This document shows, in pieces, positions 38,348 through 50,500 of a DNA stretch of 64,000 nt (its first letter is position 1; every line of letters starts with the position of its first letter). The translations under genes and the position numbers were made by a program. The stretch lies in NCBI GenBank assembly GCA_026929865.2, contig CM049404.1, positions 6,839,001 to 6,903,000 on the forward strand. Direction: 5' to 3'. The notes beneath the pieces are model-generated. The model was not told the origin of the DNA. It saw only the letters and a program-made list of their open reading frames with translations, and ran no database searches. The stretch is from Hyperoplus lanceolatus (taxonomy: Eukaryota > Chordata > Actinopteri > Uranoscopiformes > Ammodytidae).

Positions 38348-38593
38348 GGTTACACTTTACAATGAGGGTATATTAATTAACTGTTAGTTAATGCTTAGTT
38401 ATTAATGGTAAGTCAATGCTTGGATAAATATTATATGCTCAGTTAACCAATGCTTAGATAAGCATTAGTTAGTGCTTAGTTAATGCACATTTACAAGTAG
38501 TTATTAACGGTAAGTTATTGCTTAGTTGATGCTTATTTAACCAAGCATCAAGTAACAGTTGATTAATGTATACCCTTTTTCTAAAGTGTTAAC
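38348..38593. mobile_element. hAT-type MITE with 8-bp duplication
   Basis: A 246-bp element with ends GGTTACACTTTACAATGAGGG-like on the left and, reversed on the right, GTTAACACTTTAGAAAAAGG. It is flanked by perfect 8-bp repeats CTGAAAAT (38340-38347 and 38594-38601). It shares ends and internal TTAGTTAATGCTTA words with 30241-30539. No coding frame. Confidence 0.85.
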
Positions 38594-38601
38594 CTGAAAA
38601 T

Positions 38602-39835
38602 ATTCACATTTGAGCTCAAAATCTCTTAATGTATGTTTAAGTCTATTGAATCCACGCACACACACGCTCAAACAAGGGAGACTATTGTATAAGTATAGCA
38701 CTTTAATTGGAAACAGATTTGAAAACAAACAATGTTCTGTACTTTACTTTAAGAAAAAGAAGAAGAAAGAAAGACTCTAAATTGACTCTGCACACACACA
38801 AAAAAAAAACTTCACACAAGTTCCTAGACTTCCTTTTCCCTCTGCCCAACGCTTATTTGTCTTTGCATTGTTCTTCTACAGCCTGGAGGGGACATAGTTT
38901 GGGTTATCACGCAGTCCCTTCCGCTCCCACATAGTGCCAAGGGGAAGTGTCGGGGCTTAGGCGTATGAACGTCAGTGAATTGACATGAAATCTGTTTTAC
39001 ACTAAAAGGACTGGGTCTGTGAATGAGTCTCCCAGTCTCTTGCCAGGAAGAGAAGGCCACCTCAAAACTCCAGTGACACACACACACACACACACATGCT
39101 GCAGTGTTTCCACACACTCACACAGCTATGCTCCATCCGTACAGTGCGTGATTACACATTGTGTGGTTCCATTTAGCTCGGTACCCATGGCAACCACACT
39201 GAAACAATTTCCAACGGCAGCAAGGCACATATACATCTGGCAAAGTCATCACTGCTGTGTGGTAAAACAAAAAAAAACCCGTTGCCATAGTGAACGTGGG
39301 TGTGGCGAATGGGGGGTAGGGTGTCATGTGCGGTGGGCGGAGGACAAAAACCTTTATACAGAGAGATCACTCAAGGACACACACGCATAGGGAAACATGA
39401 GAGGAACATGTGGCATGTTTGTGCCTATATGTGTGTGTGTGTGCCTGTGTGTTGATAGAAACAGGGAAGATGGATTAAATACACATGTGATGAATCTGAA
39501 TAAGAGGAAAAGGTCTACCAAACACACACACTATGCGAATAAAGGCTTTGTGTTTTATAAATCAGGAAATGCTTATACTGTTCAAAGAGAGAGGGGAAGG
39601 GGAGAGAGCAGGAGACAGAAAATCAAATCAGGAACCCAACTAACTTTTTGCGGGCAAACTGGTTGACTGGGCGCAGTGCCACAGAGCTGAGTGGGACCAG
39701 GTTTTTTTCCGTGGAACATGTTTAGTTTTCTCTCCTCCTCTATTCCCTCTCTGTTTTTCTATCCTTGCTATATTTTATCTGTCCAAACTGCTGTGAGAGA
39801 GTTGGTATTGCAGCAGGAAATGGCATAGATTCAGT
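38602..39835. other. Intergenic DNA, no gene seen
   Basis: Contains a short (CA)11 run at about 39077-39096 and otherwise anonymous sequence. Confidence 0.4.
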
Positions 39836-40090
39836 TTTAATACACAGCCTAGCTAAGTGAAACAGTTAAGTAGCTAAGCCTATAACGGGCATGTTGTTAA
39901 CTACGGTGGGCCTCCTTTGTTTACATACCAGTTTACAGAGCCTAGGCAGTGTATGAACACCAGAATCTTTGTTCTGCGCACACACACACACACTACGGAC
40001 AGGTAGTAGATTGTGAGGAGAAATTCATTGATTTTGATAAAAAAAAGTGTTTTTGACAACAACCATTCTCCAGAATCGATGACTTTATGC
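39836..40090. mobile_element. Copy of the dispersed TTAA-MITE family, rearranged
   Basis: The right end, reversed, reads TCATCGATTCTGGAGAATGG like the family terminus. The middle carries the family block GGTGGGCCTCC in the orientation opposite to that end, which suggests a mosaic of two copies. The left end is missing. Confidence 0.5.
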
Positions 40091-40528
40091 ACTTACATGA
40101 TATGATTAGACCTCATACTGGCGACTATTGCCCGGCTGCTCTGCTTACATACTTCTTAACATTAGACAGCATGTTTTGATTTTCAATGTTGCAAGAGAAA
40201 AGGCTTGTGGAATGAGGAATCCAATAAATGGCAGGACAGAACTAACCTTGATATAGACTCACTAGGTTTCTACTGGCAGTAATGTACCTAGCTAGAGACA
40301 TGCCAGCAGTTGACGCTTAAGCAGAGGCACACTCACTGTAATCCACTCCTTATGCCTGCACTTGAGTTATTGTTTATGGAAAATCTTGTGAAAGAAATAG
40401 AGGTGTCACCCCCTAAACTATCTGTATACTCTGTATCACTTTAACTACAGCCACATGCTCAGCACTCTTCTAGCGTTCCACAGGTGCTAGTGATTACCGT
40501 ACCTGACTGAGAGAAAGGCTGCATTCCA

Positions 40529-41800
40529 AATTGCATACTTTACTTTTTCAATTCCACATACTCAACTGATCATAAAAAAAATTATCTAGTTAGCATGCAG
40601 TAGACAGACATTTGGGACATACTTTTACTTATTCATTCCATCATAACACTGCGCCTTGAACTTGCGTCTTGTACAGTACCCAGTGGTGTAGTAGAGGGTA
40701 TACGTATAAGGCGTATACCCACTTATTTTTCAGGCCTATATCCACTTCTAACGGCCGCGACTGCGGTCCGCCTCCATTCATTTCCACTCTTGTCAATGTG
40801 TATGTACTTCCACTGTGTGTGTCTGTGTGTGTAAAATCAGCACAAAGACATGAACATAACAAACAGTGAAGGTCCGGCAGACCGTAGTGGCAGTCAGCTG
40901 TCAGGACAGTGAACGCCCCCCCACTCGCACTAAGCGGGGTGAAATTGGTTATATATTCGACATTCGTCTATTTTCCGGGGTTGTAACTGTAATAGCGTCA
41001 CGAAAACGGCACCTATTTCCTCCAGAATGGTATTATTGTGTACAGAAAACTAAGACTGACATTTCACAGGCTTGATCAACTCACTAAAATCAGCGAGTCT
41101 CGCGATAGATCAAAGAAACCGCGCCGAATATACTTCCTAGTGCCATACTGCAGCGGACTGCTTAGGGACCGTCGCAAAAGTGCAACGTCTTTTTTTTGCT
41201 ATTCTTAATAACTCACTGGAAATTCATCCTATCAACACCAAACCACTTCTGTTGTGTTTATGAACTCATTTTGTAGTTACCACAACCCTTTGTTTTAAAG
41301 AAAAACCTTTTAATTTGTTTTTAAAGGCAAAAATCAGCTGTCTTTCTGTTTGTTAAAAATAAACTAATCTCTGACTGAAACACCATTTTTGCCTAATCTG
41401 GAATATATATTATATTCATGCATTAGGCCTGTGTTGGACCACTACTCGCGAGGGGCTGTGAGGCAGCGCAATTATGGGAAATGTAGGACCGGCAAAAGCG
41501 GCTGCGCGCGCAGTACAACTTAGAGTACCCACTTCTCCAGGCACCACTACACCACTGAGTATATCTGTTGGATGGTCGTATCCCTGGTTGTTTTCATACG
41601 GAGGGCTCTGTCGATGTGACGTCACTTCTGATGCACACTGGATTGTAGGTCAGAATCGCCACTAACAGCTTACTGATTTCAACACTAAATATCTTTAGCG
41701 GATGTATAAGCCGTCCGGGTATTTTTAAGCATGCTGAATCTGACCACAAGAATTGGGATATTCTAAATATTTTTCTACCATACTAAATAGCATGTAGTAT
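40529..41800. mobile_element. Possible decayed DNA element with TGCATTCCAAA-type ends
   Basis: The left GGCTGCATTCCAAATTGCAT and the right, reversed, TGTGTTCCAAAACCCATACT resemble each other and the ends of the element at 8822-9610. No target duplication is seen. It encloses the element at 40681-41557. Both limits are approximate. Confidence 0.35.
40681..41557. mobile_element. hAT-like element with CAGTGGTGTAGT ends
   Basis: An 877-bp segment with perfect 12-bp inverted ends, CAGTGGTGTAGT...ACTACACCACTG. Just inside, both ends carry a related word (AGGGTATAC on the left, GAGTACCC on the right). CAGTGGTG-type ends are common in hAT elements. No convincing 8-bp duplication and no transposase frame. 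Confidence 0.65.
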
Positions 41801-44800
41801 GGGTTTTGGAACACATATTTAGTGTAGCTCTTAAGTGGACGTTATACGTACACAGAAATCAGCACACTCTCCAAGTGCTTGTGCAGGAATGATGAGCATG
41901 CCTAAAATAATGGATTGGAGCAGAGGATGATTCTGGACTTGTAGAAGTATTTATTGCTGAGCCAGTACTTCACCTCTGCATCTTGGGAACCTCGTTAAAG
42001 GTTAAAGTTTAAGTATAGCTAGAGGGCACAGATTGCAATAATACTTGCTGCTGTATTGCTACAAGTCTTTCTTGGCAAGGACCCCATTTTAACATTACTC
42101 ACTTACAGAGAGAGCATACATTTTAAATTGACCTAAATAAACGATATTGAACATAATTTGGCTTTACATTACTCCATGTTTCCAATAAAACCTCCTTAAT
42201 TTATATAGGGTGAACATTAAAATTCTCGGATATACAGTAAGCGCCATAAAAATGCATCCACTTAACATCCACTGTGTGGCAAATAGCCCAAAACCACATG
42301 TATGAAAAGCATCGTAAATGTTCCGCACTGACAAACATACACTTCACAGGGCTTGTAATGTTAACTGCAGTTTAATGAGCACACATGCAAATTATAGACC
42401 CACCCAACTTCAAAACGTGCAGAGGTTAAAAGGACCCAGAACCCCTATGTGTTCTTCTGTGTAATCATTGAATTTTTCTGTATTGATTTTTCTTTTGTTT
42501 ACCCTGTTGTCTCTTATCACTATGAATACAAAGTAGCATGTTGTCGTACACTGGTTGTTTCTGAAGGATGAACATAGGGATTACATAACATACAGTACAT
42601 CTTCTTCTGCTTGTTGCCATAACATTACTAGGGAGGGAACTGTCTGCTTTCTCACATTTTACATGAAAGCTATGTATATACTTCACTTAAAGTAAAAGTT
42701 AAAGTATTGCTTGTCAAAATTCACTGTATGTCTTATGGAGGTGTTTATTTCGGCAGGCTAATAGAGAGACAATAATTATGAGAGAATGTTTTTTGTGTGT
42801 GTTTGTATGTGTGTGTTCGCGAGCGTGCGCAACATTTTTGGGTATTCCACAAAATTATACTAATTACCTCTCTAAGGAATAAGAAATAAACAATAACATC
42901 TGTCTGTAACCTCTCAGAGATACAATTTTAATTATGATTATGAAAAGTGTTCTCAGTATATCTAGAAAAGTATTTGAACATTCATGGAATAGGTTAACTT
43001 ACAGTATAGCTTTGAATAGTTATCACGTTATTAAAAGTATGAACTAAATGCTTAGAATCAAACAATTACAAAATTTGGGAAATTACACAACTCAGCATGG
43101 AAAAGCTAAAATCTTAATTAAATATTCAAGCACTTTAGGGATAGCGGACTAAAGGATGGAATAAATGAAAGCATCAATGACTTTTTCAGTAATGTCATGT
43201 ATTTAGTTTTGCTAATATCTAAACTCATTTTGGTATTTTCCCTGTTTGAATCCAGATCTGATCATGAAGCAACAGTGCTATATAAATGGCCCAGACTCTA
43301 AGATGCCTAACTACAACTGGATCCAACAGATCCTGCTGCTCAAGAAAGTGCAGTAAAACAAGGGGTGGGCTTAATGGCAGTTTCATTAAAATACAATGGG
43401 TCATTAAAACAAAAGGTTTTGGTCAATGTGCAGTGGGATTCTACTGTGTCCTGCCAGGAAAGGGTTGCTAGGCAGCTGAAAGTTATTGTTTATTTATGGA
43501 AACTGCATCACAACCAAAGTAACAAATACATCAGGTCCCAGTTGTGACAGATTTTCAAAACTGATGCTAGCGACTTTAGAAACCCAACATTGCTCACATT
43601 TTAGTGATGGGTCACGACGAATTAACCCTGCAAATCCTTACATTTTGACCAATTTTGTGTCACAACAAACATCCCTTCAACCTTTGTGTGGGTGTTTCAT
43701 TTATTTATTTTTTGGGAGTGGACACCATCATTGCCTTTTCACACACAAACATACTCATACAAACGCAATCACGCTCACAGGCGCACACACACACTGCAGT
43801 AGCTGTGACTTATAGGTCATCTGAAATGTTTACGTGACACTGTGTGTGACACAGTGTAAAGGTCCATCTGCGTTCACACTCATTTTATCCTTCTAACCAG
43901 CACTCAGCAGCCAAACTAGAAATATCAGCGGAATTCTTAGCTTGTGATAAACCCAGTAGATACACTTATCAAACCGAAGGTGGAATGACAGATGGGGCCA
44001 ATCATTTCAATGCATGTGACTGGTCCCGATGGAGGCTTCATTACTATTGATTGAGGCTAGAATAGAATGCATCGGAAGGCGTAGTCTGGTATCACCCCTT
44101 TGCAATGTAAATTACTGAAGTAAAAAAAATAAAAATAATTAAGAATCTCTACATAGTATTTTTTGATTTCTAAAATGAAGAAGGGCTGTATCCAAACTAT
44201 GTTCAGGAAAGACTTCGGAAACTAATATGTTGTAAAATCGATATCAATTGATTTGAAGATCAAAATAAGACACTCCCAGGCTAGTGCATGCAAGTATAGG
44301 GTCACTCAGGTTAAGAGACCAAATGGGATAGGAAGTGTGGTTCCACTGTTACAAGCAATACCATGCATCAGAGGGCCTAAGATATACCACTTTGTGAGCA
44401 GTTGTGTTGAAATATGTGTAAGGTATTGCATTATCTCTGGTACTGCAAAACACTCCCAAATGTAAATAAGACAAGCTAGATTTGATGAGAATCCTTTGAT
44501 TTTAAGGTTTCACAGGTATCATGGGAAGGTGTGTGGACTTACTGTAAGAGCAGTGTTGAAATCATGCATTTATTTATAATTACACTTTGGAATGCACTTA
44601 TGACCCGCGGACCTGAGGTGATATGTCATTCTCAATTTTCCAATATAAATTTGAAGGTGAAATGAATGACAATGCAATAGGTAGGACACTGGGTGATATG
44701 GACAAAAGAGAACAGGAAAATAACGTCTGCTGCTGGTAGATGAGTTGCATGATATATAAAAAAAATACAATAAGGAACTGAATATTAGGTTTATTCTTGA

Positions 44801-47368
44801 TGTCAGCAAACCTGATACTAGCAACAACACACAATGTGTAACATCCTCGCCAAAGTTCTTATTGCAAATAACAGGCTAAAACTACGCTATTCTGAAATGA
44901 ATGTAATGCTTAGGTAAAGTACTCTCATCACTTGAAAACACACTGTATTTCATAAAATGTGTGTGGTCCATACACACAGAAATATGTGGAGATTTCTTAA
45001 ATGTAGTATCACTTTGCTAAATTATTTTTATTTATTATTTTCTTCTGCTCCAGAATTCCAGAATTTTACTTTTAGCAGTTTGATATGGGCCCATAAACAG
45101 TGGTTCATACTACCAAGCTATCATTTAGCTTGGTTCAGGCTAATGATGAGAGTCACAAGTTCAACCAAACGCTTTCATATTTCATACTGGAACTTCTGTA
45201 ATTCGTTTAACTTAACAAGCACTCTGAGATAAATCTGTTTTCACTAGGTCACCGGGTTCTGAGTCATCATCATGCATGATTCAAAACCTGGTGATAATCT
45301 ATGATAAACTATGATTTCTGTGAAGTCTGGTGTATTTCACAAAAGCTAAGCGAGAATTTCCCTTTAGTGCTGTATAAAACTGGATTCTTCTTATATGTGG
45401 CGAAAGCTTCAACTCAGACTAACAACATCATATTTAATATTGCCCCATCTTTTATAAGGATGGTTGAGTCAGTCTCTTGCAAATGCCCTTGCTCCCTGAG
45501 CTGGCATCTACTTTGGCTGAAGGAAAAAGGCCTTAGTCTATTTAATTTTCGTACATTTCCATGATGGTTTAATTAGGCCAAGGGCCAGTGGTGGGAAAGA
45601 AAGAAGGGTTAGGGAATATATGGAGGAGAGAGGGCATAGTGTAGCGGGGTTGGATGGGTGATGCCAAGACGTATGACTCATCTTGGGGAGAGACTGGAGG
45701 AGGAGGAGAGGAATGCAGGGCCGGTATTGGTGGAAGGAGTTGAAGGTTGAGCTCCCATGTATAGTTTGACATTGGAATAACATGGTAAAATTGCAGCAAA
45801 GGCAGCGATTGATGGGAGCAAATAGTGGCTCTGTTATCAGTGTGCTATTATAATTCTCAACCAACGTTTACACAGTGAGTGATTCTCACAGGAATTAACA
45901 GTTATGAAAAAGGTGTTTTAAACACAATAAAAGAGCATCACAGCTCAGTTATCAGAGAAAGGTTGATGTCCTGTAGACACACAGAAACACACACAAACAA
46001 ATAAGCACGTTTTACATTTGTGTTCATTGTTTGTAAAAAGCCCCAGGCTCAAAGGTGGTAACCTAACATACATCTTTCTTTGACAGTAAAATTTAAAAAA
46101 GCTGGTCAGTGCAGTTCAACTTGGTTTGCAGATACAAGCATACAGCTGTGTGTGTTTGAATGAAGGATCATAATTAAGTCGCCTGCAGCAGCCAGGGAAT
46201 TTTGGGCCCTAAAGCATCCAAAACTGCTAACAGGACCAACAATGTCTTACTGTTGTTTACTGCTCTGGTAACGGATTCTCGTTAGTTTTTTTTTTTAAAG
46301 ATGCTTAACTATTTATATACATGCAACAGTTGGACAGCATCAGAATCTTTATTTGCTAATGTTTTTAAGGGGAACCAGTAGAATTTGTCTTGAGAGTGAC
46401 TTTGCCTGCGAGTGAGTTGCAAAATAATGGCTTGCTATATGACATCCAGCAGGCTTTCCATGTGTAATTTATGAACACTCATAGTTCAACAGTTTGGGAT
46501 TCACGCTTGTATGGTTTCTTGCAGAGAGTTGAATGAGAAGATTGACAGTACTCCTATCATGAGTGTTTAGTTTCCTCCCTCAGAACATCGCTCACTAACA
46601 TGTTAAATACGAGTTCTTCAAACCATTTAGACATTGTTACTAATTTCCATTCACCACAGTTCCTGAATAGACCCTTTTTTATGTGCCATGTAGTGGCATA
46701 CTATTCTAAAGGAGCTTGCCGAACTAAATTATTGACCACATTTAAAATGAGTCTACATGGATACATTTTTAACATTTATGTGCAAAAAAGCCAAACAATT
46801 CTACAGAAAGTGGAGGTAGATCTCAGGTATTGCTTAATTGACTCTTATTATTCTATGACTATTATTTTAATAACAATGCATCACATTCCACTATATTACC
46901 AATCAAATTCATTGTTGTGCTGATGTTCCAGAAGAAAGTCAGGAATAATTATGTCCTTACACAATCACAGACAACCGATACCACTGCACTATAAACACAC
47001 CTTAATTTACAGATGTGGATCAGCATTGATGTGCAAGAACAAATGATTCTCTTATCATTCACCCACCAACCAATCCGCCCACACCCACATTCTCTGCACC
47101 TTTTTTCTTTGATACATTGCTGCAACAAGATAACAATGACTCTTTTTTAAAGATTGGACCAGATCTCCAGGTCTCACTTGTTTAATTCAGCAAAAAAGAC
47201 CAGGTTTTCTCTAACAATGCAGAGAGGCCTAGTAGAAAGACTCGGTAATGGTTTTGAGTGGCTGGACAATGTGTCATAGAAGTGTAACGTTACAGACCTG
47301 CCTACCTCTCTCAACTCAGACTTGCAGCCAATGGCAGCCCACCACAGTCTCCTCCCACAGCAACAGGC
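41801..47368. other. Intergenic DNA upstream of krt8, no gene seen
   Basis: Anonymous AT-rich sequence with one imperfect hairpin at 45249-45294. No exon-like frame. The segment near 47.0-47.37 kb is the likely proximal promoter of krt8. Confidence 0.5.
45249..45294. repeat. Imperfect 19-bp hairpin, 8-base loop
   Basis: Stem 45249-45267 pairs with 45276-45294 by 16 Watson-Crick pairs, two G-U pairs and one mismatch. The stem is short for a microRNA precursor. It may be a chance palindrome or a remnant element end. Confidence 0.5.
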
Positions 47369-47375
47369 TTTAAAA
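47369..47375 (+). promoter_or_regulatory. TATA-like box of krt8
   Basis: TTTAAAA lies 137 bp upstream of the start codon and predicts transcription from about 47400 with an intron-less leader of about 110 nt. Non-canonical TATA (TTTAAA) is accepted by TBP. Inferred from position and motif. Confidence 0.55.
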
Positions 47376-47511
47376 CTCCTCAGTAGTTACTTCTCTGTTC
47401 TATCCACTCTGGTCTCTCTCCCTTCTGCTGGCCTGCCTGCCTGCCTTGCCAACTGACCTTCCCAGACTTAATTTCATCCTAAAGAAGGACAAAGCAAATC
47501 TAGATTTCAGA

Positions 47512-50500
47512 ATGTCAAGTTTTAAGACCACCTCTTACAGCGTGAGGAGTTCCAACGCCCCACGATCCTTCAGCAGCAGCTCCTACGCTGGACCAAGCTC
47601 AGTCAACTCCCGCAAGAGCTACAGCGTCAAGAGTTCCTATGGAGCAGGCAACAGGGGCTATGGAGGAGCCGGAGGTGGCATCACCAGCAGCTCATCCTAT
47701 GGCCTGGGCTCCAGCATGGCAAATTCAGGCATGAGCATGGGAGGAGGCTTCGGTGGCATGAGTATGGGCTACGGTGGTAGCATGGGCATGGGCGGTGGTC
47801 AGGCCCCTATCACCGCAGTGACCGTGAACAAGAGCCTGCTGGCCCCACTCAATCTTGAAATCGACCCCAACATCCAAGTGGTCCGCACCCACGAGAAGGA
47901 GCAGATCAAGACCCTCAACAACCGCTTCGCTTCCTTCATTGACAAGGTAAGAGCTTGTGAAAATAGGGTAAAGATACACGTGTGTCAGGAAATTCAAGGT
48001 TTTCAGGCGCCGGCCTTTACCATATTCTTAAATCAGACAGAAAGTGATCAAGTGGGTGGAAAGCTCAAGTCACGCTGGTGTCAAAATCATCTGCACGTCT
48101 CTGTCTCCAGAAAGCTATGATGTTATGCAATATTTGATTAAGAGGCGCATATGTTTGCCACATGTCCTGTAATGCTGATATTCTAACTTTTTCTGTGTGG
48201 AGAATGTGGATTTACCTCCCTCTTAGCATTTGTCACCTCCCACAAATGCTGTCAAGGCAGAAAAAAAGTGAATGTGCTGTGTCTCGAACTTAGGGTTAGG
48301 CTCTATATCTTTTGGCTCAGGCTGCCCTTTTATAGTGATGAAAAACAGAACACAGAGACTGAGAAAGAGAGAGAGAAAAGGGTGTGTCTGGGCCGAGCTA
48401 AGGGCTTGTGATATGAGTTACCTTGGGAATGGTCCCTCCCTTGGCCAGGGTGTGGCTCTTTCTGCTGCCCAAGTGGCCCCCACCCCTCCCAAAAAACACA
48501 CATACAGTGCCGAGTGCTATTGTCACCTAAATGACAATGCCTTCTTTTACAATGGCACATTTTCAAAAGAGTGTCCATTAGGAGTATCAGGACTCATTCA
48601 GGTCTGCATTTTAAGTCCAGTAACACTCAGGAGTGTGTCTGTCCTCTGAAGGCCTCGGCAGTTAGTTAATATTTAAAAAGGCCAGTCGGTTTCATGTTCT
48701 GGTCAATACCAGCTGACTGCTACCTATCAACTCTCCTTCCCCCCGGTGCAATGATTAAAGGAAGGTAGAAGGTTGCTTTTTGCATACTTTGACACAAAGC
48801 AGATAAACTCCCAGGCTATCTCATGGTGGCAGTCCATTTGGAGGCTCTTTATTATCTGTATTTATTCCTGTTCAAAAGAATACCACAAGAGGTTATTGTT
48901 TAGATCTCACATGCGGAGTGCAAAGTAGCAAGGGAGCAAGGTCCAATGAGTTGCATATCTGCTTTTACTGCTCACAAATATGCAAACTCCCCACCCTTTT
49001 CATGCTTCATCCTTCACTCCTCCCATCCTGCTCTATTTAACAAATCACCCTCACGTTGGCCCGCACCTCCCCCTGACTTTCTACTCTTCCTTCTCTTCTC
49101 CTCCCTCATCACATCTATAGCTGAATCATATAGCTTTACAATAACAGGAAAACATGCGGGAGAGAGGTTAACTAGCCCTATTCCTCCCAACACCAACTTT
49201 TTCCAACCTCGGCTCATTCCCCCTTCCCCTCTACCTCCTGTCAGGATGTATGTACGTCAGGCCTTCCTTTGGAAAAGCATGGCCAGTTTGGAAAAACACA
49301 ACCGGCAGCGGCTTACAAAGCTCCAAAGATAGATAAGAACAGCAGAGACTGTTTATAGTGAATAGGCGACATGGTGAGGTAGATCCCGATGATTGATGAT
49401 TAGAATGTTAACCCAGAAGTTATGTTATTATTATGTCAGGGTACAGCAAACTATGATTACATTATCCTTTGAAAGGAATTTCATAATGGTTTAGGACTGA
49501 TGACAAAGAAAGAAGTCTACACATATTCATTGTTACTGACTGATTGCTTGTCTTCTTTCTCTTAAACATCAGGTCCGCTTCCTGGAGCAGCAGAACAAAA
49601 TGCTGGAGACTAAGTGGAACCTGCTGCAGGGACAGACCACCACCCGCTCCAACATCGACGCCATGTTCGAGGCGTACATCTCCAACCTGCGCAGACAGCT
49701 GGACAGCCTGGGCAACGACAAGATGAAGCTGGAGGCCGACCTGCACAACATGCAGGGTCTGGTGGAGGACTTCAAGAACAAGTGAGTGTCCCGCCCCATA
49801 AAGAGCCATTGAGTTTATCTTGGGTTCATACTTTTCAATTAGGAACCACTGGACAATGCAAATGGCTGCCCACATGGAGCCAGGTTCTGAGGTTTATTCT
49901 GTGTAAAGGGGAGTTGCTTCTTGCCACTGTCGCTATAAGTGCTTGCTCATTGGTTAATAGTCATGCTATTACTCCTGTTGTGATTTGGTGCTAAATAATA
50001 CAAGAAATTAAAATTGACATCAGGACAAGTTGAAGTGAGATTCAGCCTTCAAGACTATGTTTGCAGTTGCAGAGTCAATCTTTTAGTGGACCACTCCCCA
50101 CAGCTGTCCATTGTGTTGCGTCACACACACTCTAGGGAATTACAACACTAAGGAACAATGTACGAACACCCATCACATTACATACGACTACAGGCAAAAA
50201 TCAGTGAACTGACTTTGAATGTCACCAAAGTTTTCTGCAGCTTTACAAAAGAAGACTCATGCACATATTGTGACATGCTGACACGCACATGTCTCTTAAC
50301 ACAAACAGGTGTAATAGTGCTGCAACAATTTGTTGCATGTCCACAGACAAATTAGGTGTCAACATGAGTTCAGAGGAGCCCTGAGGGAGAAGTAAGAGAA
50401 GCACCTCTCATTCTTGGCCCTGAGTCAGCAGACATGGTGTGAGGCAAACATCCCAAAGGATTACAAGTTATGAATGGAGTACTTGCGCCTCCTAGTGTTC

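Noticed and set aside
47725..47997. 90-codon minus-strand open frame
   Set aside because: Antisense to krt8 exon 1, an artefact of Gly/Met-rich codons.
49462..49875. 137-codon minus-strand open frame
   Set aside because: Antisense to krt8 exon 2; no independent coding signal.
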